A stretch of 64,000 nt of DNA from Photobacterium swingsii (GCF_024346715.1 NZ_AP024853.1:682001-746000), one strand, 5' to 3'; positions 7,602 to 15,234 are shown, numbered from the stretch's first letter. Numbers and translations: made by a program. Notes: generated by a model not told the origin, from the sequence alone.

Positions 7602-7781
7602 TCACTTAAGATCCTTGTATGTACAGCTATATAGCGTGCAAACAGCTTTTTTTGAGTAGCCCGCATTCACAAGCTGTTTAGCAATACGCTTATGCTTTTC
7701 TGAGATAAGTTTTGACGCTGGACGCCGGGATGCGATTAAACGCTGCTTAAGAGCTTGGTCTGATTGAAAAGCCGTTATCAT
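7602..7781 (-). CDS. Small basic phage protein, 59 aa
   Basis: The minus-strand ORF starts at ATG 7781, with an AAGGAATGACC leader, directly downstream of promoter module copy 3, and ends with YSCTYKDLK. It is Lys/Arg-rich; the segment ISEKHKRIAKQLVNAGYSKKAVCTLYSC could be a single helix-turn-helix. Its tail is repeated at 6920-6949. It is the best gene candidate in this interval. A small DNA-binding regulator is a guess. Confidence 0.6.
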   Translation of the reverse strand: MITAFQSDQALKQRLIASRRPASKLISEKHKRIAKQLVNAGYSKKAVCTLYSCTYKDLK

Positions 7782-7792
7782 GGTTGGTCATT

Positions 7793-7848
7793 CCTTGTTT
7801 ACGTTTGAGTATGAAATATATACCTGATGTATTTATTTGTAAACAAGG
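7793..7848 (-). promoter_or_regulatory. Promoter flanked by operator half-sites, module copy 3
   Basis: On the minus strand TTTACA (7843-7838) and TATATT (7820-7815) are 17 bases apart, as in copy 1. The promoter is bracketed by a perfect 10-base inverted repeat, CCTTGTTTAC at 7793-7802 and GTAAACAAGG at 7839-7848, sharing the GTTTAC/GTAAAC core with copy 1. The downstream arm also holds the AAGG ribosome binding site of the 7602-7781 gene. Confidence 0.65.
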
Positions 7849-7863
7849 AGCATTGAGCGAATA

Positions 7864-7888
7864 CAAAAAAACCGCACAAAGGCGGCTT
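7864..7888 (-). terminator. Terminator, module copy 3
   Basis: Six-base stem AGCCGC/GCGGTT with a T-run after it on the minus strand. It closes the long minus-strand operon upstream (7901 and beyond). Confidence 0.7.
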
Positions 7889-7900
7889 TTTATGTTTTTA

Positions 7901-8119
7901 CTATGTTCTCGTTGAGGTTAGTTTTTTATTAACATCATCCGTAATCGATACGAAATCAGAAGATAGCCGGGAACGAATAACACAAAGAAGTAATTGGCGA
8001 TCATTCTTAAACCATGTGTAAAGCGTGTCTCGTGGTCGTCCGCATTCATCCACAAGATCATTAATAGTTAAACTAAACTGCTCAAGAAAGGCCGCTAAAC
8101 CGTATTGCCCAACACTCAT
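7901..8119 (-). CDS. Small HTH-like phage protein, 72 aa
   Basis: Its sequence LTINDLVDECGRPRDTLYTWFKNDRQLL (about 17-44) looks like a helix-turn-helix of the kind in small phage regulators. The ATG overlaps the preceding stop as ATGA, so it is translated with the 8116-8415 gene. It is the last gene of the early operon before a terminator. The exact target is unknown. Confidence 0.6.
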   Translation of the reverse strand: MSVGQYGLAAFLEQFSLTINDLVDECGRPRDTLYTWFKNDRQLLLCVIRSRLSSDFVSITDDVNKKLTSTRT

Positions 8120-8415
8120 AATTGGCTCTCCAACTCATGTATTGCTTCGTTAATTTTCTTATATTGAAAACGTAAGTCAGGATTAACCTTTCTCTCAAGT
8201 AACCCTTTAAGTAAACCACTAAGATGTGTGGCCTTAAATGCTTGGTTGCAATCAATAGCCATACCAAGCTCGCGATATAAAAACATTATGTTGTTACGTT
8301 GGTGTAGTTCTAATTGAACCTTGGTATTTTTGTCGATATTTACGTAATCAAGCCTAATTTTTAGCATTTCCACTAGCGACAAAACTTGTCGCCTTTTGCC
8401 ATCATCCTTTTCCAT
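8116..8415 (-). CDS. Hypothetical phage protein, 99 aa
   Basis: Not recognised. The start at 8415 (MEKDDGKRR) is chosen because it overlaps the previous stop by 14 bases in a tightly packed operon; a longer ORF upstream only shadows the neighbour. The sequence is helical and charged, with no membrane segment or cysteine cluster. Confidence 0.6.
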   Translation of the reverse strand: MEKDDGKRRQVLSLVEMLKIRLDYVNIDKNTKVQLELHQRNNIMFLYRELGMAIDCNQAFKATHLSGLLKGLLERKVNPDLRFQYKKINEAIHELESQL

Positions 8416-8902
8416 CGCCTTGACCCTCTTGGTAGAGTGATTCGTGAACAGAACTATTAAAAAATTCAGTGAACTCTTTGCGAAACTCACTTGGTACGTC
8501 AATTCCTGATTCCATGACGTAATCACACGCATCTGAAAATTTAGGCGAGTCAGGATAAGACAAAAAGAAGTGCGCAACCTCAAATGATGGAATACGCGCA
8601 CGTTCTTGGCTTAGTCGGTGCATTACAAGCGACTTCCACGCAAGATGATTAGTCAATGCAAACGCGCAAAACTGCGGTTTAGTTTGAATTGCAGCCTCCA
8701 CCAGCGCCGTTATAGTTCCGGTACGCTCGGATAACAATGATGCCAAATTCTTACGCATGGCAAGTTCATTGCAATTGATCCCTTTAGCGTCTAACTCTGA
8801 TTGGTCGGTATAAGCAATAGTTACATAAGCTGTTGCAAAATCCGGTTCGTTAAAGCCTAGAATATCGCGCATAAGAATGTTGTTCGCTTGTAATGCGTCC
8901 AT
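8402..8902 (-). CDS. Hypothetical phage protein, 166 aa
   Basis: Not recognised. A soluble alpha/beta protein with an acidic, Gly-rich C-terminal tail. It lies in the early operon, overlapping the next gene by 14 bases and separated from the coiled-coil gene upstream by 2 bases. Its position among late-early genes of a lambdoid-like prophage suggests an accessory or tail-proximal role, but nothing in the sequence decides it. Confidence 0.6.
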   Translation of the reverse strand: MDALQANNILMRDILGFNEPDFATAYVTIAYTDQSELDAKGINCNELAMRKNLASLLSERTGTITALVEAAIQTKPQFCAFALTNHLAWKSLVMHRLSQERARIPSFEVAHFFLSYPDSPKFSDACDYVMESGIDVPSEFRKEFTEFFNSSVHESLYQEGQGDGKG

Positions 8903-8904
8903 TG

Positions 8905-9318
8905 TTACGCCTCTACTTCTTCAAAATGCCCTGTTTCAATGCCTTCAACATCACCATCCTGGTTATTTTCATCAGGCTTTGGTTTGCTCATATCGATTAA
9001 TTCATTGGCTTGTTCAAGCTCATGCTTCGTTTGCTGCAATTCTTCGCCAAGTTGTTTGTTTTCAAGTGCGAGTTGGTTACGAACGATGATCGTAACGTTA
9101 GCAGAAGCCAACGCTTCAATTAGGCAATCCATCACAATACATGCTGTGTGATCATCTTCAATACGACTAAGTGCCTTTGCCCCGGCGGTAGTGATTAGCT
9201 GTAGCGGCTGGCTTGGCTCTGACTCCTGTTCCAGAATTTCCGATTGAAGCGATTGGCTGCGAACCGCAATCCCTTCCGCTAATAACAGCTCTTTTGGTGT
9301 TAACTCTGGTAGATTCAT
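8905..9318 (-). CDS. Coiled-coil phage protein, 137 aa
   Basis: Residues about 70-105 form a heptad-like coiled coil (LENKQLGEELQQTKHELEQA), followed by a disordered Asp/Glu/Asn-rich tail. ATG 9318 is preferred over the upstream in-frame ATG at 9345 because AAGGA lies 10 bases before it. No recognisable family. It may be a structural or scaffold-like accessory protein. Confidence 0.6.
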   Translation of the reverse strand: MNLPELTPKELLLAEGIAVRSQSLQSEILEQESEPSQPLQLITTAGAKALSRIEDDHTACIVMDCLIEALASANVTIIVRNQLALENKQLGEELQQTKHELEQANELIDMSKPKPDENNQDGDVEGIETGHFEEVEA

Positions 9319-9490
9319 ATTTCGCTGATTCCTTGTTGTTCTCATAGATAATTACTGTTTGTAAGTGCCCTGTATTAGCGGCCATATTAATAATGAAGCC
9401 ATACAATCCGAGGCGGTTAGCTTCTTCAAATACCTTCTGCTTATCATTGAGTTGTTTTGGTTCCTTCTTCATCTGCATGTTTTTCATGTT
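9167..9490 (-). CDS. Possible overlapping small gene, 107 aa
   Basis: An ORF from ATG 9490 bridges the gap between the 9444-9821 and 8905-9318 genes and overlaps both. Its first half (KVFEEANRLGLYGFIINMAANTG) looks protein-like. Its second half lies out of frame inside the next gene and reads like shadow sequence. The 126 bases at 9318-9444 are otherwise unexplained, so a real gene with this start is plausible, perhaps with a sequence-altered end. Confidence 0.3.
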   Translation of the reverse strand, partial: NMKNMQMKKEPKQLNDKQKVFEEANRLGLYGFIINMAANTGHLQTVIIYENNKESAKYESTRVNTKRAVISGRDCGSQPIASIGNSGTGVRAKPAATANHYRRGKGT

Positions 9491-9821
9491 CAACCGAGCA
9501 GAGAGGGCAATCGCAATCGACACCCAAGCCTTGATTGAAATCACTAGCTTCCTTAATTATTGAGCTAACGATTTCTGGTATTAGCTTTTCGGTATTTTCA
9601 GCAATCAATGGCGTTAACAACGCCCCAATGTGGTTAAGTAGTGCGTCATTAGTAACAGGGAAGTAATTAACATCAGCACTAATCATAAGACTGTCACCAC
9701 TTTTAACAGGCTTTGCCAATGTAAGCGTGATCTTAACGCCTTCGGATAGAACGAAGTCATCAATAGCGGATTTACATGCCAAGTCAGTGAAGTGGTTAAG
9801 ATTTTCTTTACTATCAATCAT
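9444..9821 (-). CDS. Hypothetical phage protein with C-terminal Cys motif, 125 aa
   Basis: Not recognised. The start at 9821 (MIDSKENLNH) has AGGA 8 bases upstream, within the last codons of the preceding gene. The C-terminus contains CDCPLCSVEHEKH, a possible small metal site. The body is hydrophilic with predicted strands (SLMISADVNYFPV). Translation is probably coupled to the two-helix membrane protein before it. Confidence 0.58.
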   Translation of the reverse strand: MIDSKENLNHFTDLACKSAIDDFVLSEGVKITLTLAKPVKSGDSLMISADVNYFPVTNDALLNHIGALLTPLIAENTEKLIPEIVSSIIKEASDFNQGLGVDCDCPLCSVEHEKHADEEGTKTTQ

Positions 9822-9825
9822 ATTT

Positions 9826-10023
9826 TTATCCTGCCATTTGTAAGAACCACAAAGGGCTAATTGCGAAGCCACTAATCATTAGAAATATAGCGATAATCAA
9901 TGCTCGCCAAGCTGCTTGTGGTGTTAGTGTTAGTTTGTAGTGCTCAAAGATAGACAAAACTGAAATTACAAATAGAGCACAACCAAATCCAAGGACAACA
10001 AAGCCAAACAAAACAACAATCAC
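9826..10023 (-). CDS. Two-helix membrane protein, 65 aa
   Basis: It has two hydrophobic segments (about residues 2-24 and 40-60) joined by a short polar turn. This is the size and layout of small phage membrane proteins, including class II holins, but it lies among early genes and not beside an endolysin. The stop is 4 bases before the next start. The function is open. Confidence 0.55.
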   Translation of the reverse strand: MIVVLFGFVVLGFGCALFVISVLSIFEHYKLTLTPQAAWRALIIAIFLMISGFAISPLWFLQMAG

Positions 10024-10059
10024 TATTCACCTTTCTTTGTTTGGCTTTACTGCCATTAT

Positions 10060-10371
10060 TTAATTTGAATTACGCCAGTAGTACATAGCAACAATTTCAT
10101 TTGTTGGCTTAAGTTGATGGCGTCCGAACGGTATTTTATTTTCTTTAAGTAGTTCAACAACGCGATCTACTTGATGAGGAGGCACACCATGTTTACGCCA
10201 ATGCTCTATCTGCTCAATGGCGCGATCAAGACGAATAGATACGTAGTCTGCGGCCTCATTTATAGTGCATGATTTATTAATAGATATAAGACGTAGAGCA
10301 GCATTAAAGCCAACCGCACCCACTTCTTGCTTCATTTCACGAGCAGTGCTTTTATTCGTGTCATCTGTCAT
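10060..10371 (-). CDS. Small HTH-like phage protein, 103 aa
   Basis: The segment around residues 55-85 (HWRKHGVPPHQVDRVVELL) resembles the recognition region of Cro/YdaS-type phage regulators, which also read Trp-x-x-x-Gly-hydrophobic-Pro. AAGGAATGACCG precedes the ATG. Just upstream (10372-10553) is a gene-free stretch that probably carries its promoter. It could be a Cro- or CII-like regulator placed away from the immunity region; unproven. Confidence 0.5.
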   Translation of the reverse strand: MTDDTNKSTAREMKQEVGAVGFNAALRLISINKSCTINEAADYVSIRLDRAIEQIEHWRKHGVPPHQVDRVVELLKENKIPFGRHQLKPTNEIVAMYYWRNSN

Positions 10372-10553
10372 CGGTCATTCCTTGCTTTAGCCTTTATGTA
10401 TGCAATCGAGAACTAACGAACCCGCCCGCAAACAGTAGATTAACGAACGATGATTATATATTCAAACGAAAATACTGCAACTTTACGTTTCAATTCTACA
10501 TGGTTGCTAGTTATGTGAGAGACATCAAAGGACTTGAACCGCAACCATTGCAT

Positions 10554-10865
10554 TTAACCTCCTCTCACCTGTAGCTGACTAGAAACTAAAGATTGATACA
10601 TCATTTCGCCTTGCCTCTTTAATTCATTGATTTGTGATTTCTTATATAAACCAAGTTCAAATACTGATGTGACCGCGAAAATATCCACAGGAACATTGAT
10701 CTGTTCTTTAATGTATTGGTCAATAGCATTCGTTATGAATGGGTGCCACTTACGTTCTAAACCAATCTCTATAGTTCCATGTTTTTTTTCTCCATCAAAA
10801 CCAGACCACACAAATGAAACGAGGTAAAAGTAATGTAATGGCTCTCTGTTAATTAATTCACTCAT
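10554..10865 (-). CDS. Hypothetical phage protein, 103 aa
   Basis: Not recognised. A soluble protein with AAGGAAAACAAG before its ATG. The N-terminal half looks beta-rich (HYFYLVSFVWSGFDGEKKHG) and the C-terminal half helical. It is separated from its neighbours by about 60 and 180 bases. Confidence 0.58.
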   Translation of the reverse strand: MSELINREPLHYFYLVSFVWSGFDGEKKHGTIEIGLERKWHPFITNAIDQYIKEQINVPVDIFAVTSVFELGLYKKSQINELKRQGEMMYQSLVSSQLQVRGG

Positions 10866-10929
10866 CTTGTTTTCCTTTTGTTCTAAGTACCCGCTAATTT
10901 TTCAGATCGGATAAAATAAATTGTCACAT

Positions 10930-11235
10930 CTAACCAATGACACTTGCACCATGAGAATAGATACCTTCCTCTATGCATTGCGGGCACTGGCAGCTTGCAA
11001 AATCAACACGATCAATGTGACGGTGAACCTTCCATTCTGTGTACCACTCACCATGCGTAAGGCACCAGAATGTTGCAGTTGCATGGCCGTAGCCCTCAGC
11101 GTAAGTGATAACCTTGTGAGGCGGGTTTGCTAACTGGTGACGGGTTGGTTTGTAAACCGGGTAATCTTCTATGGCTCCATAAAGCTCTTTAGAGCTAAAG
11201 GACTCACCGATATTGTGCTTATATCGCTTACTCAT
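10930..11235 (-). CDS. Phage protein with Cys-rich site, 101 aa
   Basis: Not recognised as a family. Cysteines in FWCLTHGEW (about 57-65) and CQCPQC (about 82-87) suggest a zinc site. The ATG overlaps the upstream zinc-finger gene by 8 bases, so both are probably made together. Confidence 0.6.
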   Translation of the reverse strand: MSKRYKHNIGESFSSKELYGAIEDYPVYKPTRHQLANPPHKVITYAEGYGHATATFWCLTHGEWYTEWKVHRHIDRVDFASCQCPQCIEEGIYSHGASVIG

Positions 11236-11437
11236 TGGTTTTAACCCTCAAGTACCTGCGACAAGGTGCGTTGGTGTGCCTTTCTTTTACCGCTTCACCC
11301 CAATCACCTTCTATGCTTTTTGACTGGTAACGCTCAATTTCAAACTTGCATGTTTCGCATGTTACCCATTCGTGGCCGCATCCGTCGCAGTCATATAAAG
11401 CCTTACCGCCACAACTACAATTGATAAAAGCGCTCAT
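11228..11437 (-). CDS. Small zinc-finger phage protein, 69 aa
   Basis: Four CxC/CxxC pairs in the first 30 residues (CSCGG, CDGCG, CETC) indicate a double zinc ribbon. The short length and early-operon position resemble Lar-type restriction-alleviation proteins, but the spacing does not match Lar closely, so no function is assigned. Coupled on both sides by start-stop overlaps. Confidence 0.6.
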   Translation of the reverse strand: MSAFINCSCGGKALYDCDGCGHEWVTCETCKFEIERYQSKSIEGDWGEAVKERHTNAPCRRYLRVKTNE

Positions 11438-12102
11438 AATTCGCCTTTTCCGCTTCCTTTGCGAACCTCTGACGAATCAATAAGATCAAGGCCATCAGCC
11501 GAAATGTGACAATAAGCAACACCGTGGCTAACCAGTGCGCTTTCTATATCTCTTTTGGTGTCAACGTATCGCTGAAATGAATCATCATTTTCACGTAACT
11601 CCAAATCACTAAACAGAGGATGTAAAATCTTGGTTTTTTCAAGTTCTCCCGCCATCGCTTTTACACAAGCACCGTCAAGAATACGGTTAGCCCAATCGTC
11701 ATTCGTTTCATAAAGCGCTTCAACCTCACGCTTAGTTATTTTTAATTGGCGGTAGTACGGAAGCCAGTTTGATAGATCAGCTGAGACGAAAAAAGACTTG
11801 CCCAACTTACGAGCGTTTGTAATAACAACCCAAGGCTTATAGTCAGACAGTGCAAGTAACCCAAGATAATCAGCTTCTGGTTGTGGGCAAATATCAGCAA
11901 ACCAATTATCAATGAATCGCTCTATCATTTCCTCTAGTTGGCTAGGTACGTCTTGAGGCCAAGGAGAGATTTTTATTTGTCCGATGGTGAATCGATTCAA
12001 TTGACCATCTAAAACGACAGACGCATTAACATCTAATTTGAACCTACAATCGCTCTTATCGTCGCTAAACGTGAAGTTCTTATACGGAGTTTTGATTTTC
12101 AT
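11434..12102 (-). CDS. Hypothetical phage protein, 222 aa
   Basis: Not recognised. The start at 12102 (MKIKTPYKNFTF) is preferred because upstream in-frame codons overlap the antirepressor tail and read as shadow. It is an alpha/beta soluble protein with a C-terminal acidic and Gly/Ser tail. The ATGA overlap with the zinc-finger gene shows coupling. Its location just after the antirepressor suggests an early function. Confidence 0.6.
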   Translation of the reverse strand: MKIKTPYKNFTFSDDKSDCRFKLDVNASVVLDGQLNRFTIGQIKISPWPQDVPSQLEEMIERFIDNWFADICPQPEADYLGLLALSDYKPWVVITNARKLGKSFFVSADLSNWLPYYRQLKITKREVEALYETNDDWANRILDGACVKAMAGELEKTKILHPLFSDLELRENDDSFQRYVDTKRDIESALVSHGVAYCHISADGLDLIDSSEVRKGSGKGEL

Positions 12103-12127
12103 TGGTCTTATAGCCTTATGGAAGTTG

Positions 12128-12970
12128 TTATTTCTGTGCTGACTGAATCGACAGATATTTGTCATAGATATTTGATTCACCAAAGACACGCTTTAACTGA
12201 TCGGCCACCAGCTTTACAGAGCCAACACTGGGATCTTTTGTTAAGAAATCACACGAACGTAATACTTCCTCATAGCGCTGTAGCTCTTTCCTATCTCCAT
12301 GGTGCTTTAAATAATCCCGCACGTTCTTAACACCCAAAACATCGCGCCAAGCTTTCGGCACCGCTCCGGTAGCAACTAGGCAAACATTTCTCTCAAGAGC
12401 CGACTTGATTTTTACCGGGTTCGCTGTTTTACGTGCCGCTAACGTTTTGAAGATCGCATTAGACGTGTCGATACATGAAACTCGCGTGGGATTTCGCGTG
12501 GCGATACGATGTAACAGTTTTTCGCACAGCAAGAAGTAACGGCGAACCAAATCACCAACATCATTGTTTTCTTGCATACAAATCATCTTTGCTGCATCAG
12601 GCTTTGCGTGATATTCAATCCTATCCACTTGTCCATAAGCCGTTAGCTGTGTTTCCTTTAAAATATCAGCGTCGTAAGCTATTGATTTCATTCGGTCGGA
12701 TATATCCGTTTCAATTAAATCAACGACTTGCAACCTCTCTGATTTTCGCTTAATCCAGTCGCTAAAATGATCTTTAACCTCTAACTGCTTGTGAAGTTCA
12801 CGAAGATTAACGCTATGCGCCTCCTCTGAATCAACCTCATCAAATAGAACAGGTAACTTCTTTCTATACTTCATCACCAAGCCCGCTTCATGCTGGCTTA
12901 TCTCAAAAATTTGTACCATTTGCTTTTTACTGACATTTTCTAATGTGTAAAACCTGCGCCCCTTGTCCAC
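12128..12970 (-). CDS. AntA/AntB-type phage antirepressor
   Basis: Likely binds and inactivates the phage repressor to trigger induction. Residues about 45-150 show the AntA/AntB layout: VNLRELHKQL, then HFSDWIKRK, then a loop, then KMICMQENN and VRRYFLLCEKLL. This matches the ReLhe, FsdWi and evRrYF.cE landmarks of that family. The C-terminal 100 residues are a separate helical domain. GTG 12970 is chosen because GAGGG is 9 bases upstream; a TTG two codons earlier is possible. Its presence fits the repressor lacking a visible self-cleavage pair. Repressor binding itself is inferred. Confidence 0.78.
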   Translation of the reverse strand: MDKGRRFYTLENVSKKQMVQIFEISQHEAGLVMKYRKKLPVLFDEVDSEEAHSVNLRELHKQLEVKDHFSDWIKRKSERLQVVDLIETDISDRMKSIAYDADILKETQLTAYGQVDRIEYHAKPDAAKMICMQENNDVGDLVRRYFLLCEKLLHRIATRNPTRVSCIDTSNAIFKTLAARKTANPVKIKSALERNVCLVATGAVPKAWRDVLGVKNVRDYLKHHGDRKELQRYEEVLRSCDFLTKDPSVGSVKLVADQLKRVFGESNIYDKYLSIQSAQK

Positions 12971-13047
12971 AATCAAAAACCCTCATTACGATTCAAATAC
13001 AAATAAACGACAAGATTCATCGTTCGACAACCAAATTAGCAAAAAAA

Positions 13048-13386
13048 TTACAACCGGCATTTTTCTCGTTCAAAGTATTCCAATACAACTTCGAGGCTAT
13101 CCAACTCAAGCAAGCATCGAGATAGGTTAGTTACATGCATAACCCGTGACTCGTCATACATCCAGTTGTACGAATCAACAAAATTCTCGCCCAAAACCTC
13201 GTACCCATTTTTAATAGCAATATTGTTGATCTCTGCCGCTTTCTTTTTGCCCTCGTATAGACATTTGCTATATCCAAGCATGGCGTCAGCTAATTCTTGA
13301 TCAAGCGCTGGAACTTCCGGTACGGCACACCACCCTAACCTTTGACGACGTTCGCCAATATTTAACAACCGCTGCTCAATGCTCAT
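13048..13386 (-). CDS. Hypothetical phage protein after the helicase loader, 112 aa
   Basis: Not recognised. ATG 13386 overlaps the loader stop by 11 bases, which fixes the start. The protein is helical with an internal CLYEGKKKAAEINNIAIKNGY segment and four scattered cysteines, and no membrane segment. Its place directly after replication genes suggests a replication or recombination accessory. Confidence 0.6.
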   Translation of the reverse strand: MSIEQRLLNIGERRQRLGWCAVPEVPALDQELADAMLGYSKCLYEGKKKAAEINNIAIKNGYEVLGENFVDSYNWMYDESRVMHVTNLSRCLLELDSLEVVLEYFEREKCRL

Positions 13387-14119
13387 TATTATTAACCTTT
13401 CTCGTCCTGTAGCTTTCCCATTCAAAATTAATCCAAGCGCCGCCATACGCTTGCATACGATCTAACACCCTAGCACTTACAGATCTAGTGAATCCCTCAA
13501 AGTCCAAGTTAGTAATCATTCCTGTTGGTAATGCTTTATTGGCTCGGTCGTTGATGACCTGATCGATAAAAATCTTTTGAGCCGGGCTGTTTGACTGTAG
13601 CCCTACCTCATCAATAACTAATAAGTCCAATTTTGCTAAGTTCTCCATGAAGATGGTTTCTTTCATGGTTGGCGATTCACCAAAGCACCTAGATCTAAAT
13701 TGTTGATGTAGTTCATTGAGCGTTATCATCTTCGCCATTCCGCCGTTATTAATAACAGATAGGCAGATTGCCGCTGATAAATGATTTTTACCTGTTCCAC
13801 AAGTTCCGCTGAAAATAAAGCTAGGTTGATATGAGTCTTTACCGATTCTTTCTGCGTATGACTTGGCAAACGCCAAAGCATTAACTTGGTTGTTGTCGTA
13901 AATTTCGTAGTTATCAAATCTGCAATGCTGGTGGATAGGAGGTATGCTCGAACCACTTAGCGCATTTTTGATTGCGTGTTCCTTAAATTGTCGTGAAAAG
14001 TGCTCTAACTGCCTAGATTCAGCATCTTCCCTGAATCGCTTATGGTTTTCTATGGCTTTACTGACACTCACCTCTGACGTATCACCAGCGCGTTTTAGTA
14101 TCTTAGTGAAAATGCTCAT
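13376..14119 (-). CDS. DnaC-type replicative helicase loader
   Basis: An AAA+ ATPase that loads the host DnaB helicase at the phage origin. It is 247 residues, the usual size. Walker A is SGTCGTGKNHLSAA (about 104-117) and Walker B LLVIDEVG (about 165-172). A sensor-like TNLDFEGF (about 203-210) and an arginine-finger region SARVLDRM (about 214-221) follow. The start at 14119 overlaps the upstream stop as ATGA; a GTG two codons earlier is the alternative. It pairs with the O-like initiator before it, the arrangement of lambda O/P and P22-like modules. Confidence 0.88.
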   Translation of the reverse strand: MSIFTKILKRAGDTSEVSVSKAIENHKRFREDAESRQLEHFSRQFKEHAIKNALSGSSIPPIHQHCRFDNYEIYDNNQVNALAFAKSYAERIGKDSYQPSFIFSGTCGTGKNHLSAAICLSVINNGGMAKMITLNELHQQFRSRCFGESPTMKETIFMENLAKLDLLVIDEVGLQSNSPAQKIFIDQVINDRANKALPTGMITNLDFEGFTRSVSARVLDRMQAYGGAWINFEWESYRTRKVNNNEH

Positions 14120-14877
14120 GCCCACCCCGTTGGTTTCCGATAGTTCGTTCCCATAGCATGAGGATCATGCGGCATTTGGTTTTGAATTAATTCATCCGTC
14201 CAGCGTTCATTTTTGATATACCGCTCAGGATGCAGCAGATCAAAACCTTGCTGCCTCGCTTGAATCCTATTGCGAATATCTTCCGCCAGCATGGTGGCAA
14301 ATTGCTCATGGTCGAGATTGTTCTTAGTGACATGCTTTTTGAACTCCGCGAGTGCTTGCTTGCGGCCAAGCTTTCTCATCCCAGCAGTCCAGAATATTTT
14401 GAAAGATTTTTCTATCGCATCTTTTGAAACGTCAGTTTCAGACAAAGGCTTTAGATCTGGATCTATGGTTACTTGATCTATGGTTATAGGATCTGTCGGA
14501 TTTAGATCCGACCCCCCCTCGGATTTAAATCCGACCCCCCTCGGATTTAAATCCGACCCTTGACTGGCATCGAATCTCCATTCTCGGCCTTTATCTGTAA
14601 TCTTAACCAATGACTGAGAACGGGTGAAGTTGCGAGAAATTAACCCTTTTTTCTCAAGCTCAATTAGCCCACGATGGACCGTATCGGCTTTGTTAAAATA
14701 CAACGGTAATTCTTGGACTACTTTGTTTTTACTTACCCACTTGTAAGCCTTCCCATGTGCGACAACATCTCTGCCCCACGATTCAAGATCATAGACAAAT
14801 GACATAAGACTGGCTTGGTTGGCATTTAACCCCCATTCAATGGCTTTTGCTTGGTTAATCATTACGAGATATTGCAT
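14116..14877 (-). CDS. Phage replication initiator (O/DnaT-like)
   Basis: Origin-recognition protein of the phage. Residues about 1-95 form a winged-helix domain of the replication-protein-O/RepA type (VVQELPLYFNKADTVHRGLIELEKKGLISR). Residues about 100-130 are encoded by the iterons and repeat SDLNP and GVGFKSE. The C-terminal 100 residues (FKIFWTAGMRKLGRKQALAEFKK) resemble the domain found in DnaT/DnaB-loader partners. ATG 14877 is chosen over the longer frame because a GGGGGG run lies about 7 bases upstream. It is the first gene of the long minus-strand early operon. Confidence 0.8.
   Translation of the reverse strand: MQYLVMINQAKAIEWGLNANQASLMSFVYDLESWGRDVVAHGKAYKWVSKNKVVQELPLYFNKADTVHRGLIELEKKGLISRNFTRSQSLVKITDKGREWRFDASQGSDLNPRGVGFKSEGGSDLNPTDPITIDQVTIDPDLKPLSETDVSKDAIEKSFKIFWTAGMRKLGRKQALAEFKKHVTKNNLDHEQFATMLAEDIRNRIQARQQGFDLLHPERYIKNERWTDELIQNQMPHDPHAMGTNYRKPTGWA
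14461..14558. repeat. Iterons inside the O-like gene: candidate phage replication origin
   Basis: Three 18-base copies of TCGGATTTARATCCGACC start at 14496, 14519 and 14541, at 23- and 22-base spacing. Copies 2 and 3 contain the perfect palindrome CGGATTTAAATCCG. Next to them lies a second array, ATCTATGGTTA at 14461 and 14476 with a 15-base period. Lambda-type origins likewise lie as iterons within gene O. Confidence 0.75.
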
Positions 14878-15053
14878 ATGTGCCCCCCAAAGGAGATAGA
14901 GATACAAGCGGGCACGAATAAGGTGATGGGCATCAACTTATATAAATCAGAGAGTGTAATTATGAAGTGAGGTGCTACTAAGCTATTCACGAAAAGTGCC
15001 TCTTGCATAGTCAGCTATTGGCGGCTAGACTGACCCAGTTTGTTAGTAGCAAT

Positions 15054-15123
15054 TAAGTATTTTCTCGCCAAAGAAATTAGATACTTAGCTGCCGTAAAAA
15101 CCCACCTCCTCGGTGGGTTTTTT
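15054..15123. promoter_or_regulatory. Structured hairpin plus bidirectional terminator in the immunity region
   Basis: A nested hairpin (TAAGTAT/ATACTTA enclosing TTTCT/AGAAA, 15054-15087) is followed by the stem AAACCCACC/GGTGGGTTT (15098-15120). T-runs lie on both sides, so it can stop transcription either way. It is between the repressor and the early operon, in the gene-free interval 14878-15324 where a cro gene would be expected. Early-leader attenuation or a small RNA are both possible. Confidence 0.6.
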
Positions 15124-15234
15124 CGTTCTAGCCAAAAAAGACCCGAACAACGACAGCAATCATTGATCGGAAACATCAAGATTGTCAAATGATGAATTGC
15201 ATCTAAAAGCAAACAAAGACTCAATTTTGTCGAG

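Noticed and set aside
10500..10575. tRNA-like sequence: minus-strand GGTTCAAGTCC between GTGAGAG and CTCTCAC
   Set aside because: The acceptor-like arms are only 40 bases apart, the T-stem does not pair, and no anticodon arm can be formed. Treated as chance.
15015..15224. 69-residue minus-strand ORF in the immunity region as a cro gene
   Set aside because: It crosses the terminator, is rich in Leu/Cys/Arg and shows no helix-turn-helix pattern.
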